Made by a program: the position numbers and the translations under genes. From the NCBI GenBank assembly GCA_000827265.1, contig KN834837.1, positions 169,378-197,497 on the forward strand: a DNA stretch of 28,120 bases, given 5' to 3'. The notes beneath the pieces are model-generated. The model was given only the letters and a program-made list of their open reading frames with translations. It did no database searches and was not told where the DNA came from. Source of the DNA: Collybiopsis luxurians FD-317 M1 (Eukaryota > Basidiomycota > Agaricomycetes > Agaricales > Omphalotaceae). How positions within the stretch are numbered: position 1 is the stretch's first letter; each line of letters opens with the position of its first letter. Positions 10,103 to 22,457 of the stretch are shown here, piece after piece.

Positions 10103-11009
10103 AATACTACTATTGGGTCTGGAACAATGTGAAGACCACTGTATAATCCATTCGTAAGTTGTATGCCCTATACAGCTCATATGCAAAAACTAATCAATCA
10201 CTTACTGGATGCGGTGCCACACTGTTTGTCACTCCTGGGCGATTCTAATTTGGACATGGCCAGATTGGTTTAGGCAAGGGATGTTGAGTTATGTGAAAGT
10301 ACTCACCGCCAGAGTAGCTGCCTTTGCGGATCGATTCAGGAAAGGTCTTCGATGCGCAGAAGTTTGCCCTCGAAGAGTCATTGGATGTTTAGAGATTGAT
10401 GTCATGGTTAAGAGAAAGTTATATATGGAGTTTCGCTGTTGGCTATGTTTATAAAGACATCGTCACTTAACTTAGTGCCTTTGAGTGCAAGAAAACAAAG
10501 CGCTCACCTGGATATACTTCCCCTTTGTCTCATTCGCAATGATAGCCAATGAAGCAAAGATATCATTTCATGAACAAAGATCCGAGATGCTTTGAACGGA
10601 GAGTATATGTTGTCCAATCAATGGGTCAATGGAACGACCTTGTTTGTGGAAAGGAAACGACAAAGAATCAACTATCAAGCATGTCAAGGTCAGGCTAGAA
10701 AAGGGAGTTTCGAAATAAAAGCGGTTTATTCCCTTACTTAGCCTTCTTTCTTGCTTCTTCATGCAAATGCAAATTGCTATGAAAGTATGTGTTATTTACT
10801 TGGTGTTCTTGATCCTCGGGCTAAAAATTATCTGTTGATTGAATAGTTAATCGCAGAATGTGTAAATCTATCACCTTTCTTAAGACCAGAGCTGACGGTT
10901 TTCTTTCTTTAACTTTAAGAATCGCCCTGATCATACAGGTATTGATGTGGAAGATGATTATCGGGATAAATGTACATAGAAGTCCATGCTAATTGTTATT
11001 TCTCTAGAT
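10103..11009. other. divergent intergenic region, may hide first exons of the Ulp1 gene
   Basis: It separates the minus RING gene from the plus Ulp1 gene. Frames at 10209-10454 (+) and 10568-10762 (-) have no family-like motifs. The first visible Ulp1 exon opens after an acceptor, so its 5' exons should lie here or in the gap, but I could not define them. Confidence 0.45.
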
Positions 11010-11282
11010 GAGTGCAATTGATGTTTAGCGTTCTGTGTGTCGCTCCTATCGCGAAACGTGCGTCTGCCCGGTGGCAGAACAGGTAATCATATTCAAGCAC
11101 TTGCTGAGGGCATTGTGCATTGGTTCCTGAATGCCGAGCTGCCTTTACTGCCATGCATGGAGGATCTGTTGGCATCATATCTGCAATGGCAGGCCAAAAC
11201 TAATACATGGATGAAGCGGTTGAGTGACATTGGAGATCAAAAGGAAGATCGCCTCTGGAGAAATCTTGCCTCCGGCGAGTTC
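11010..11282 (+). repeat. left copy of a 273-bp identical duplication beside the assembly gap
   Basis: Identical by eye, base for base, to 11439-11711 and ending exactly where the N run starts. It contains the start of the Ulp1 reading frame. The most likely origin is two overlapping contig ends that were scaffolded without merging. Confidence 0.9.
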
Positions 11283-11438
11283 NNNNNNNNNNNNNNNNNN
11301 NNNNNNNNNNNNNNNNNNNNNNNNNNNNNNNNNNNNNNNNNNNNNNNNNNNNNNNNNNNNNNNNNNNNNNNNNNNNNNNNNNNNNNNNNNNNNNNNNNNN
11401 NNNNNNNNNNNNNNNNNNNNNNNNNNNNNNNNNNNNNN
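11283..11438. other. assembly gap (156 N)
   Basis: Run of unknown bases. Because the sequence before the gap is repeated straight after it, the gap is probably not real missing sequence of this length. Confidence 0.95.
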
Positions 11439-11711
11439 GAGTGCAATTGATGTTTAGCGTTCTGTGTGTCGCTCCTATCGCGAAACGTGCGTCTGCCCGG
11501 TGGCAGAACAGGTAATCATATTCAAGCACTTGCTGAGGGCATTGTGCATTGGTTCCTGAATGCCGAGCTGCCTTTACTGCCATGCATGGAGGATCTGTTG
11601 GCATCATATCTGCAATGGCAGGCCAAAACTAATACATGGATGAAGCGGTTGAGTGACATTGGAGATCAAAAGGAAGATCGCCTCTGGAGAAATCTTGCCT
11701 CCGGCGAGTTC
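11439..11711 (+). repeat. right copy of the 273-bp duplication
   Basis: Identical to 11010-11282. This copy runs on into the rest of the Ulp1 coding sequence, so it is the one to use for the gene model. Confidence 0.9.
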
Positions 11712-12946
11712 AATCTATACATGTTGACAATCAATGAAAGGGAAAAACTACGCGAGCTGGAAAGGACAGGAAAACTACTCACAAGCAGCTTCAATTGCAT
11801 ACTCGAGCAACGAGATATCCAGGGTGATTCACAGTTATTTGATTTACTCACAGAGCAGCGACTGTTGTTTGTGCGCGCCTTTCTAGCGTTTCTGGCAATG
11901 AGCCAGGCGTTAGAAAGATCTATCAATTTGTGGAGGTTCACTGATTCCGACACTGCGAGTGTCTTGTTATCTAAGGTATGTGAAAAGTTTTAAAAAAGCC
12001 CTTGTTTACATTAAATGTAATTAATATTCCAGCATTTGCGACTTTTAAAAAGAGAAAACAATAAAATATGTATCCCAAAGACCGCCTGGAATGACAAACT
12101 CATAATAGAACATGAACACTTAGACCACATGGCTTCCAAGATGTGGCTCAGTTCGACTATAATGGATACATTCGTATCAAAATTCAACGTTCAATTCTCG
12201 TCATCAGGCAATCGAAGCGTCGCATACTTCGACACTAACTTTGCATACCAATATATATTTCCAGGCACAAAAGAGCATAGTACGCTTCGGAATTCGGTTG
12301 GTTTAATAAGGTCTAGACCATTAAAGGTGTGCACAGTGGCTGCTCAGCCAATGTCGAGATTTAATTCTTTACTTCCGTAGGCCCTTCGAGATCATTTCAA
12401 CGACGGGAATTTGACTCTAATCTTCCTGATCAATCGGGATAATTCCCATTGGTTCATCGGGACGATATGTGGCGCCTCATCCACTATCGAGCTATTTGAC
12501 TCTTTGGACTCTAGTATCGCAGTTTATGAGAAGGTGTACGAGGTACATTTATGTCAGTTACCATATGGTCAGCGATTCATTATACTTGACAGAATATGAA
12601 AAAGCTTTGGTACACTGTGGAGGATGCCTGGGTTAGCAAAAACACTGTGCAGAATCGACAATGGAAGCTGATAGTTCCTCCTAAGGTACATCACGTCGTT
12701 GGAATCAAGACTACTCATAACCTTTTTTTTCCCCCCAAGATTCCTAAGCAGCTCAATCACAGTGACTGTGGTATTTTTTCAATTATATATATGATACATT
12801 TAGGTTACACACCGCGAATCAATGACGAGCGAGTGCCAATAGCCTATCGGCTCCCTCTTACTTGTGGAAATATGGCCGGCATGCAATTACTTTTGTTGGA
12901 AGAGCTACAACTAGGATGCAGATATCATGTATTTCCACACATATAG
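11458..12946 (+). CDS. Ulp1/SENP-type cysteine protease (C48 family), 5' end uncertain
   Basis: Exons at about 11458-11975, 12033-12326, 12381-12542, 12593-12685 and 12740-12946 join in phase. The N-terminal region is helical and unassigned. The protease core starts near KMWLSSTIMDTFV and carries the family's catalytic residues: His in SHWFIGTI (12447-12449), Asp in LFDSLD (12498-12500), then Gln and Cys in PKQLNHSDCGIF (Cys codon 12767-12769). Ulp1 proteases remove or mature SUMO (or other ubiquitin-like) tags. Divergent members ride in CACTA and Mutator-type transposons of plants and fungi. The first visible exon follows a TTTAG acceptor with a stop just upstream, so at least one earlier exon is missing, and the region is confused by the gap duplication. 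No premature stop was seen. Confidence 0.75.
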
Positions 12947-13402
12947 CTAAAGCAGGACTGGTACTTTCATGATATCACGGCAATACCAGATTGTGATATT
13001 GCGCTCTAAAAGATTGAGCTCGGGTAAGCTATGCATACTCTGAATATCGAGGTGTGACACTTGCCGAATCTCTCTTGAATCCACTGAACTTTCAGATGTA
13101 GTAACGTGGACACTACTCTTTTGCTCGCGATTGATAGAAGATAGTGTCATCATCCCTGTCCCTCCAAGAAGGAATTACTATATTTCTACTGTCCAATTCC
13201 AATAATTCCGGTGACAAAGGAATATGATTCAACGGTGCTCGAAGCGCACGCGACTTTGTGATCGTTCATCCCTTTGTTCAGAACTTCTGCGGTAAGCAGC
13301 GCTTATGCATTTTTGAACAAAGAATCAGAACATTATTTAAACTGCCCCATTTCGATCCCTAAATTCACGTACATTTCCTTCCTTCATTGTCTTGCTGTAG
13401 TC
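12947..13402. other. intergenic between Ulp1 and cysteine-rich gene
   Basis: Only a short minus-strand frame (12947-13153) without recognisable features. The downstream half should carry the promoter of the gene at 13403; no clear TATA box is seen. Confidence 0.5.
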
Positions 13403-15064
13403 ATGGCCCACTCTACCACTCCTCGCCCAGCCAGGCTTCCTCCTCAAACCACACGCCGTTCTGTAACATCTGATCTGTCGCTCTTCACGTCCGAAGACTC
13501 GATTATAAAGTACAACTCACCTAAGGCAAAAGAATTTCTCAAAAATTTCCGCAAGTTGCGGTGCAACAATCGATTAATCTCATTCAATAAAGTTGAAGAA
13601 AGATGGGATGATTGGCACCCGTTTGTATACTTTCCTTAGATTTAACATTGTGTTACTCATGTGCATCTCGTTGTGCCTAGTCCTGTTATTTTTGACGACA
13701 ATGGGAGCATGACCGCTGCTAGTCCTGCTATATACGTGAACTTGCCCGGATATAGTCCTCCATTATGTGCTGATATCAGTAATCCCTTCCGCACAGACGA
13801 CGAATGCAGCTTGGCACAAATGGGCGCAATCAGACAGCATGGTAGAATATTCCATGTTTTCAAAGCTCCTCATCAGGGGTGTAAATATCCTCATGAGGCA
13901 CATTTCTGTTGTACCAACGATGGGCTTTTACTCAACTTTTCTTAGTTTTAATCCCGGAACCTGAGGACAAAGAATATGACGATCCCGGTGCCCACGCAGT
14001 CGTTCATGCCACTGCCAACAGTAAGTTTGACTTATTTTTCGGCTTTGATGTGGGTTAATCCTTGAATCAATCTCCTTCAGGTCATCCCCATTTACGGTCT
14101 CGATATCTGCCTATCGTCCCAAAACCAAGACCTCTGAGGGGTCCAAGAACTCTGACTTTGTTTTATAGTCGAGACTGGGCTGCCGAGCGAGCATCCCCAG
14201 GTAGGCTCGCACTTTTCGTCAGGTTCAACATTAATATTTCCTAGATGTTGTTCGTCATCTAAGATTTCTATACCAGAATGGATTTTTTCAAAGTTGGTTT
14301 ACTGTCATGCTATTTATCTAAGACACCAATTTATTATTATTATTTTCTTTTTCAGCTCACCCATGGTTACATCCCGCCTACTACACCAATGAGACACCAC
14401 ATATACTATTCCCTTACAGCATCTCGAGCCCTTCCAACACAGTGAATGCTATCCATCAACATGGTCATTTCTTTGACACAGAGCTCGGAAGGATTGTTCA
14501 TGCACTCAATAGCGCAACTGGTACCCCCATCTCATTGTTTATGAAGCTTCTACGCAGCAGCAGTACCTGTTCTGGCTGTTTGTGTGTGTTCTCAGTTGAA
14601 GGATATCAAGCGCATTTGGGTTATGTGAACGCAGTTCCTCACTGTCTAAACACACCAGAATGCCCGGAAGGTATGTATCCTGTCCGTTTTAGGTACAAAC
14701 GTTCTGACGAAGTTCTCACCCAGTCCCTGAACCTTCAGCGATCCCCTCAACCTCTTTAACGGCAGCTCCTTCGGTGTCTGCTCCTTGCAGCACCTCTGAC
14801 TATCTATATCTGGCATTTTTGGCATGGAATTCACGTTTAGGAGTGCCTCAAGACGTTTGGACCATGATTTCAACTGCTGTTGTAACTTGCTGTCACTGCC
14901 TTATGGTCCGCACTTTTAGAGGAGACCAGAGGCACCAAGCAGATGGCTTTTGCCAATGTCACAAAGGGGGGCTTGGGGAGTTGCTGCGGCAAATCATGCT
15001 CGACAATCTCGAAAAACACGGACTTGCGCTAATTCCTCAGAAGCTTGTTGACGAGCATGTTTAG
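13403..15064 (+). CDS. cysteine/histidine-rich protein of unknown function
   Basis: Six exons (13403-13620, 13681-13880, 13946-14020, 14081-14200, 14356-14670, 14724-15064) join in phase to 422 residues. I do not recognise a named family, though parts resemble uncharacterised Agaricomycete proteins. The N-terminus is basic and proline-rich. The centre is rich in aromatic and histidine residues (NAIHQHGHFFDTELGRI). Two likely zinc-binding clusters follow: CSGCLCVFSVEGYQAHL near residue 275 and CCHC plus a downstream H-x-A-D-G-F-C-Q-C near residue 370. Between them LAWNSRLGVPQDVWT looks conserved and helical. It may be a nucleic-acid or protein-binding zinc protein, but that is inference. It lies directly upstream of the transposase on the same strand. 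The frame is intact, in contrast to the broken transposase. Confidence 0.62.
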
Positions 15065-15624
15065 CCATTCGATTGGGGAGTTCAGAGTGATTTCTCTTCC
15101 CTTTCTTTTCCTTCCTTGAATTTTTTCCCTGTCGACTTCAGTTTAGTACTCAACATTGACAGTCCAGTAGCGTATTAGTTGCGAAATAATAGTGTGTGTA
15201 TATAATGAAATCTACTTATTCACAAAATTTCTCCTCTAAGTTGGCGTGCCGGTGTAATTTCAACCATCATCTGATCGCGATTCAGATTGAGTAAAGAAAT
15301 AAAAGATAAAAGATTTCGCACCTTTGCCATCCCTCCCTCTCTGCGACCCTCCTTGCTTGCCTTGCCTCCTCCCTGCCTGCCTCCCTCTCCCCTGGACAAT
15401 GAGGAATCCAGTGTAGCCATAACTGAGCATAACAGTGAACAAAACACCTCTTCAACCAAACTGATACAATATAGATAGACTACGATAGATAGAAATTGAT
15501 CAAGGATCGATAATCAATCGCAAGTCTTGTCATCTCTTAAATCACGCGGGTAGCACCGGTGATCGCACAATTATATCTTTTTGCGCCACCATGTCACCCT
15601 CCAGTTACTCTTTTGCAAACTTCT
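15065..15624. other. intergenic with pyrimidine tract, upstream of the transposase
   Basis: Contains T/C-rich runs at about 15092-15130, the C/T tract at 15327-15396, and a GATAGATA repeat at about 15471-15491 followed by overlapping GATC/ATCGAT/ATCAATC motifs at 15497-15521. These could be promoter or transposon-end elements. I found no CACTA-type terminal motif. Confidence 0.45.
15327..15396. repeat. C/T-rich low-complexity tract
   Basis: Made of CCCTCCCTC, CCTTGCTTG and CCTGCCTGCCTCC units on the plus strand, ending in CCCCTGG as the tract at the left edge of the window does. Confidence 0.75.
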
Positions 15625-18600
15625 ATGATGAAATCCACCAAAGGTAAAGGCAAACGAACACATCTGGAAATGCTGCAGGAAGAATATCAGTCGTTACCAG
15701 ATGAAAGTATTGCTAGTGCCTCTTCAGAACCCCCATCTTTTACTTCCAAAAAGCAGCAGCCCGATCCTTTGTCCATATTTCCTACTCCCAATGCCAGGCA
15801 CCAGCAAAATACAGACTTAGACTTAAAACATTTCACTCAAATGACTGTAGCTGACGCGGTAATGCCCTCATTCATTAGTCATTAATGAACGAAGACTAAC
15901 TCATAACAGATAGATAATGCTTTACTCACATGTGAGGATCAGGGAGAAGAGCTTCGGAACTGAGTAGTACTTCCACGGTTAATGAATTGTGCAGGCATCA
16001 ATGCGCATTTTCAAGCTACTCAAGTAGAAGTTGATCTGCAGCAATGCATGCAGCTCCTTGAAGGACTTTCAACTTCCAATCCTCATGCGGAGATAGACTC
16101 TGTGCTTTTCGAAGTTGAAGAAAAGCTCTCTATAAACAAGAAGGAAGTTCAACAGATCAGCAGACCGGAGGCATCAGATATTTTAGTAAGAATCAAAATG
16201 CAAATGCGAGCTCTTGAGCAATCCCTTTGAGAATGGCGCTCCTGACACCCGAACATATCTCCTATTAAAATACAAAATGGTAAGTTCGATAAGGCCGCTA
16301 TAGGGTTTCAAGCTAACATTGAGTCATTAGATAATGCCTTCCTTGACCCAACTAGTGCACATCTGGTACCTACGCTGATCGCATACGCTTTGGCCCTTTC
16401 TCAACATCTCTTATCAGGTGCAAGCGAGGTGGCCGCCAGCGCCACTTTACAAATCATGCGTTTGTATGGAAACACGCTGGCTGGTCTAGGCGTCAAGATG
16501 ACTATGCTTCAAACCCGTTCCCTTGATGATATTCCAAACAAAATAGAGACTGTTCAAAATCGACTTAACTTTGGGATTGTAACTGAGGTTTATGCCATGT
16601 GCTCTCACTGTAATTTTCCATATGCACCCCAGAATTCCCCAATATCCAATGATGTTGTCTATCCCGAATTCTGCACCAATCAATCTCCGCTGTCATCTCC
16701 TCCATGCAATACACCACTTCTAGATTCCAAAGGAAGACCAGTCAAAGCTTATGAGTATTACCCTTTTCCTCAGTGGTTTGCTCATTTCGTTGCTCAGGCA
16801 GGAGTACAACAATATGCAAAAGAATTCTGCGAAGCAGTACGAAATGAGCCTGCTGCTCCTTCAGACAAGGTGAACACTTGGGATGGTGACATCTACTGGC
16901 TTTTGCGAGGTCCAGATGGCAAGTTGTTCGTGGAGGGGGGGGATGAAGGTTGTTTCTTCTTCCTTCTACACGTGGACTTTTTCAGTTTGGAGGGTACCTC
17001 AGGGAGAGGAAAGCATCGCTCTACTGGTGTCATATCGGCGCGATGTCTTAACCTTCCTTACGCTTTACGTGAGAAGATGGTTAATGTATACATACCTGGA
17101 TTCTGGCAAGGCCCGAATGAACCGGCAGCAGTTCGGGCTGAACATGCTCCTCTGATGGAACCATTCGTTTCAGACATGGAGAAGAGTTATACCTGCGGAA
17201 TTAGATGCCACGGAAGTCCTCAGTTGGACTCCGCAACAAGCCCTGGACCGGAGACCACTTTTTGCACCATGCTTGCTGGAACCTGTCTTGATCTGAAAGC
17301 TGCTCGGCCGGTTGCAGGGCTCCTGGATGCCACTTCACATCATGTCTGTTCCACCTGCGACATCTTTCACCAGGAAAGCGTTTTGAGGACTGATCATGAG
17401 CGGTGGGGTTCTGCTGACAATGAACTGATATGAGAAGGAATGTGCAAATGGAGAGAGGTGGAGACAGAAGACGAACAAAAAATTGTTGAAGAGTACTATG
17501 GGACGCAATGTAGTGCATTGGAAATCCTGGATTATTGGCAGTTCGCTCTTCAAATCATAGCAGATCCCATGCACGCCTTTTATCATTGTATAGTGCATGT
17601 TTTTTTCAGGCAAGGTTTATGCTTGACTACATTAAGTTCCAACCCCCCTCCCCCTTACCAGTCCAATATCGCATTCCACTATCACTTCACCCCCCCCTCC
17701 TCCTCCAAAAATAACTGCTATTCAGGCTAGAATGTGCACTAGTGATGAGTTTCTAGCATATCTGGACTGGTGAGATCTGTCTACAGAAGAAAGCAGAATT
17801 CGATTGGCTCAAATAGACAGTTGGCTAGTCCCGCTTATGCAGCACGATACTTGTGCCCTCTACGACATCGTGAGGGGTCATCAACTATTATCACAAAAAC
17901 TTCTGAAGCGCTCATCTGAACAGAAACGGCTTCAGCAGGAGCTAGCAGATCTTCGATGGCACTCCATACTCTATATCTGCAATGATCTCTGGATTGTTCC
18001 CATGAAGGACATCGACGATATTATTATCGAAAAGAATTCTTTGAGTCATTTGCGGATGGCTCATTCTCTTATGTCCTGGGTAAGTTGACGCTCATATTTA
18101 TGATGTGGAAGTTCTGAAGGTCAGTTCCAAGCGCAAAGAGGCCATCTCCAACGACAATAAATTTTGATGGCCTCATTTTAACATGCGAAGTTGTTCTAAC
18201 CCCTTAGCCCCTTGGGCTCCACTGTCTACATTCATCGTTGACTTTGTAAACGACAATTCCATTACCCTCACTGATTCTGAGCGGCAGCAAGCGATGAAGG
18301 ATCTTGCTGATACGATGACCTATGAAACTGCAAATCGTATCGGAAGTGTTCATCGCTGGCTGTGTCAGCCCCTTTATGATCAGGAGAAGTTGGAGAAGAG
18401 TCTAGATACAGCACCGCGAGATGCTCTTCTGTTTGTTTGTCAAGACCTCAACCGAATGCCTTTGACTCCTGCGTATGGTAAGATCACAAAGGATATGTTA
18501 ATCAAGCAACTTATATGCTGGGTATGATCTATTTTAGAATTTCAAGTGGCTAAATTTGACAACTGCCCCTCATTAGCATATTACGAAACCAGTGGAAGCT

Positions 18601-19802
18601 CTATTGTGGCCTGAAATTCACTCCGGCGAAGTACTGTCTCGTGTACATATGTGCATCCGAGAAATACTAGTGCCTTCTTGGGTCCACAAACCACCTTTTG
18701 ACACTGGCTTGAAGTCAGGGGAACGCTGAAAGCCGAGGACTGGCGTATTCTATCCACCTTATATCTGCCGGTTGCACTGCTGAGCCTATGGCAAGGTGAC
18801 TCTCCCATCAAAGCAGGAAACTTTGCCACAATGGAATCAGTTCTCAGCACTTCCATGCATTTGACTTGTGCAACGGTTCTAATGGGGAAGCGAACAATGC
18901 CTGCTGATAGGCGGGATCGCTTCCTTCACCACTATACAGCCCACGTTGAAGGATTAAAGGCTAACTTTCCTGGATTTAGAGTGCCAACTCACCACATTGG
19001 ATTTCACATTTACAATTTTATTCGCTTATTCGGGCCTGTTCGAAATTTTTGGTGCTTTCCCAGTGAACGCCTTATTGGTAAGTTGCAGAAGATTCCGACC
19101 AATCATATTCCAGGTCTGTGGCCTTCGTATGTGTGTCTGTTCAGTGTTGACATGAAAGTAGGACAATTTGAGAGTACTCTTCTTCACTTTTACATGAAGG
19201 GGGTACTATTTCGCCAATGGCTGCTATGTCCGGACTGCCCCCTGGCCTTGAGGGAATGCCGCAACATTCTAAACAAAGCCTACAATTTCACTTTCGAAGA
19301 GCAAGGCTTCGGCGGGATGCCCTCTGGATCTCAAAAGAAAAAAATTCCTCGCGATCTTGCCAGATTGCTTGATGCATCTGACATTCGAGGCCTCAGCTTA
19401 TGCAGCAGTACTGACGCGCCTAACGGGTTATTCACAGTTGCGGGATCTTCGGGGCCTGGCAACAGTTCTGTGTGCTTTCGTGTTCCCGGTGAAACAGAGT
19501 GGAGAGCAGGTCAGATAAAATATATTTTTCAGCGAAAGGGGGATTGTCTTCAATTTGCAATTTGCCGAAGTTTGAGCATTCCTGGACCACATCGGCAAGA
19601 CCCTTTTAAAAGCTGGTGGAATGGCGGGTTTGAAGCTAAGGTGGTATCAACTTCTTATGCTCCAGAGCTTGATATAGTGGACCGTTCGTGTGTGATTGGA
19701 CACGCAGCTCGGTGGGATTTTGTAGACAGAATGTCGGTAGTTATCAATTTATCAGAGGTGAGATTTTGCTATCAAATTTGCCTTTTGATGGAACAGATGT
19801 AA
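15625..19802 (+). pseudogene. Tnp2-like (CACTA/CMC superfamily) transposase, decayed
   Basis: The reading frame follows basidiomycete Tnp2-like transposases through most of its length. Landmarks: a zinc-like C-x2-C-x-FPY and YPEFC (16594-16668), EYYPFPQWFAHF (about 16752), HRSTGVISARCLNLPYAL (about 17017), PGFWQGPNEPAAV (about 17095), DPMHAFYH (about 17565), a proline-rich linker (about 17640), EILVPSWV (about 18660), LSTLYLPVALLSLWQG (about 18747), FPSERLIGKLQKIPTN (about 19057) and VVSTSYAPELDIVD (about 19640). Breaks: in-frame TGA at 15961, 16228, 16243, 17431 and 17771, a frame change near 17650-17750, and an indel in the GGGG at about 18718 that shifts PFDTGLKSG out of frame with LKAEDW. 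Introns at 15859-15909, about 16280-16329 and about 19116-19162 fit. The protein would cut and paste DNA between short terminal repeats. This copy should be inactive. Confidence 0.82.
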
Positions 19803-22457
19803 CGTTCAATGCCTCTGTAGGAATAAGTACTCGGATCTCCAGGTTCCAACTTTGTTGTAATTAGCATAACTGAGTTCAGGCCTTTGTACAATGGACTTTG
19901 TAACACGAGTCAGAAAATATTATAGTATTTATTTAAGTACATGGCCATTACCACTAAATATATCCATCGTAAGCTCGAAGTGGAAAGTCCTCCTTGGCAA
20001 TCTTCAATGTGTGTTTCTGAGGCTGCGACAGTCTACTCAAATATTCTTCAGAGAAGAAGGTCTTCAGGAGTTTCGAAGGCAGATCCTTGGTGGATACTTC
20101 ATCAACACAAATCTGCTGCAAGGGAGTCAGACCGCGGGGCCCAAAAATCATGTCTTCAATTCCTGTCGTCACATCGATGAAAGTGAACAATTTGACAAAA
20201 TAAGGGTCTCGCCATGGAAGAGTCAAGATCTGTTTTCCAGGTCGGGCCTTCGCATTGCACTCATCAATTACGGTAGCATCCTCCTCATCAGACATGAATT
20301 CATGTCCCCCGCAATCAAGCACAACTAGCACCCATTCCCAAAATGCTTTTCCTTCTTTATCCCCACGATCTTGACAGACCTCGATCATGCAACTAGCAAT
20401 CCTTCTGCGCATGTCGAATTTCTGTTCGACATTAGCGTGAGCTACACACGGAGTTGACATTATAATATGTAAACATACCTGCACTCTAGAGAAGGCTGCT
20501 TTGGACCGTTCTAGTTGAGATATATATCGGGTCATGAGCTGCGCAAGGGCTTCCTTCCTAGACTCGCCTGGTTGTGGAACTGCGTGCGCAATTTCAAGGG
20601 CCACGCGATACACCCTTTCACGAGCTATTTCATACCAGTCCACTGATTTTGAAAACCTGTTGGGGTCGCGCGACTCCTGAGCGATCTGTTTGCACTCCTT
20701 CGCTAGAGTGTAAATAAACATATCGTTCCACTCCGATTCCATTATCTCCTTTGTCGATAGTCCACGAGTGTCGAGGTAAGTGCATTGCAGCCCTGGACTG
20801 TTCGTTTGCGTCTTCTCAAATTCTTCCAGGCACTTCGCATCACGAGTTTCTATACCCATTTGCCTCAATCTGTCATTGACTCAGTGAACATTAAGCATTT
20901 CTTTAAGCTGTGTTCTGACTAGTCGCTGCATTAAAACCGTAAGTAAATTAGGTATCCAGAAAATAACAATCCATACATTGCACTGTAACAGTCGGGCTTC
21001 TTTAGACCATTTGGAGTGAATCCCTTTCTGAGCGTATACGCTTCTGGTGCGACCAACTTGGTCCTCCTTATCATTTTCAGAGAACAGGTCTTCGCTTTCA
21101 CTGCTTGAGAGATAGCATTTTGACTCTTTCCTCTCAAAATGAGTCTGCGACCCTTGAGGAGCCGAAAGCGGTAAGAAATGATTCTGACTCACTGAGTATT
21201 TAGCCTTCTTCTTTTTTGGACTATGCGATTCTGAAAATGTGTCCGAATTATGGTCTTCCTTATCACTGCGTAAGGTGTGTCGCTCTGGCTTCTTCCCTTT
21301 ATTTCGACCCTGCAAGGGTTGCTGAGTGCCAAAGATAGCAATAAGACTACTCCTACTTACTGAGAATTTGTTTTTCTTACTCTTCCTTCGTTTCCGCGGT
21401 TCTGAAGATGTGCTAGTCTCGGAATCGGCAGAGGAATCATCCTCATTGTCTTCGTGACACTACGAACATAGATAATCAAATTCAGCATGAACCAAATGAG
21501 AAGTCAGCTGGCGTACGGAAATTGGTGTACCCAATCAATAATTTCGAGCAGCTGCGGCCGATGCTGCCTTCACATTCACTCGAGACAAGATTTTCCGTCT
21601 ATCCCATATCGTTCCAAAGGTTTGTGCCAAACTTTCTTCTGTGTCTGGATCTGCTTTATGCTACAAAAATGCAATATAGTCATTAGATAAACAACTTAAA
21701 ACATTAGGCAACCTTCAAATCATTAATTTGTGCCTTGCATTCTGCAAGCTTCTCTTCAAGCTCGCGGTTGCTGCTGATAAGTGATTCCTTAGCTTTTGCG
21801 TTACGCTCATTTTCTAGCTTCATTTGCATTAATTCAGTCTCAAGAGAGCTCTTGGATGTTGATGGACTGGCACTGCGTGCTTCTTGAATCGCTTGTATTT
21901 GTTCCTCTAAATCTTGCTTCTCTTGCTTGAGCATTGATATTCGTGTAGATAGAATTTCGACAGACTTTCCCTGAATAAACATATTTAGCGTATGATAATG
22001 AAAAAACATGGTTGACACGCGGATCTTACTGCAGAACTTAGCTCCGCAAGCTTTTTTTCTAGCTTCACTACCTTATTTTCTGCCTCTTCCATTTGTGCCT
22101 TTGCCTTGTCCAAACGTCCCTAAGTGAAATGTAATGGGTTCGAACGACCACGATTCAGCAAGAGCTTCACACCTGCTTTGTTTTAGTGCCTTCAAGGCGT
22201 ATCTTGTTTAGCTCGTTCTCTTCAGTTAGGTTCTGGATCTTATCAGATGATGTTGCTTCTGCTGTACGGAGATTCTCCTCCAACAAATTCACTCGAGAAC
22301 GAAGGGCCTTTGCGAAGATTGGATTCAGCTACAGCGTGCATTGCAATTATTGAACACCTACTTGCAACTCTTTCTCCTTCAATTTATTTGCACCAATGTT
22401 ATCAGCCTGTTCATCTGCCAGGTGAATATGAGACAATGGTGAATGTCAATTACAGAC

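Noticed and set aside
10209..10762. Short ORFs as genes or as 5' exons of Ulp1
   Set aside because: No motif and no phase-consistent splice link to the 11458 exon.
11010..11711. A 273-bp direct repeat as long terminal repeats or a true tandem duplication
   Set aside because: The copies are identical, end exactly at the N run and lie in coding sequence; contig overlap explains this better.
15471..15521. GATA/ATCGAT cluster as a transposon end
   Set aside because: The inverted match is only about six bases and no partner was found near the transposase end at 19800-19950.
15625..19802. Assignment to the KDZ (Plavaka) transposase group
   Set aside because: KDZ elements are common in these fungi, but the landmarks I see (YPEFC cluster, ISARCLNLP, WQGPNEP, ERLIGKLQKIPTN) follow the Tnp2-like family better. 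A profile search should confirm.
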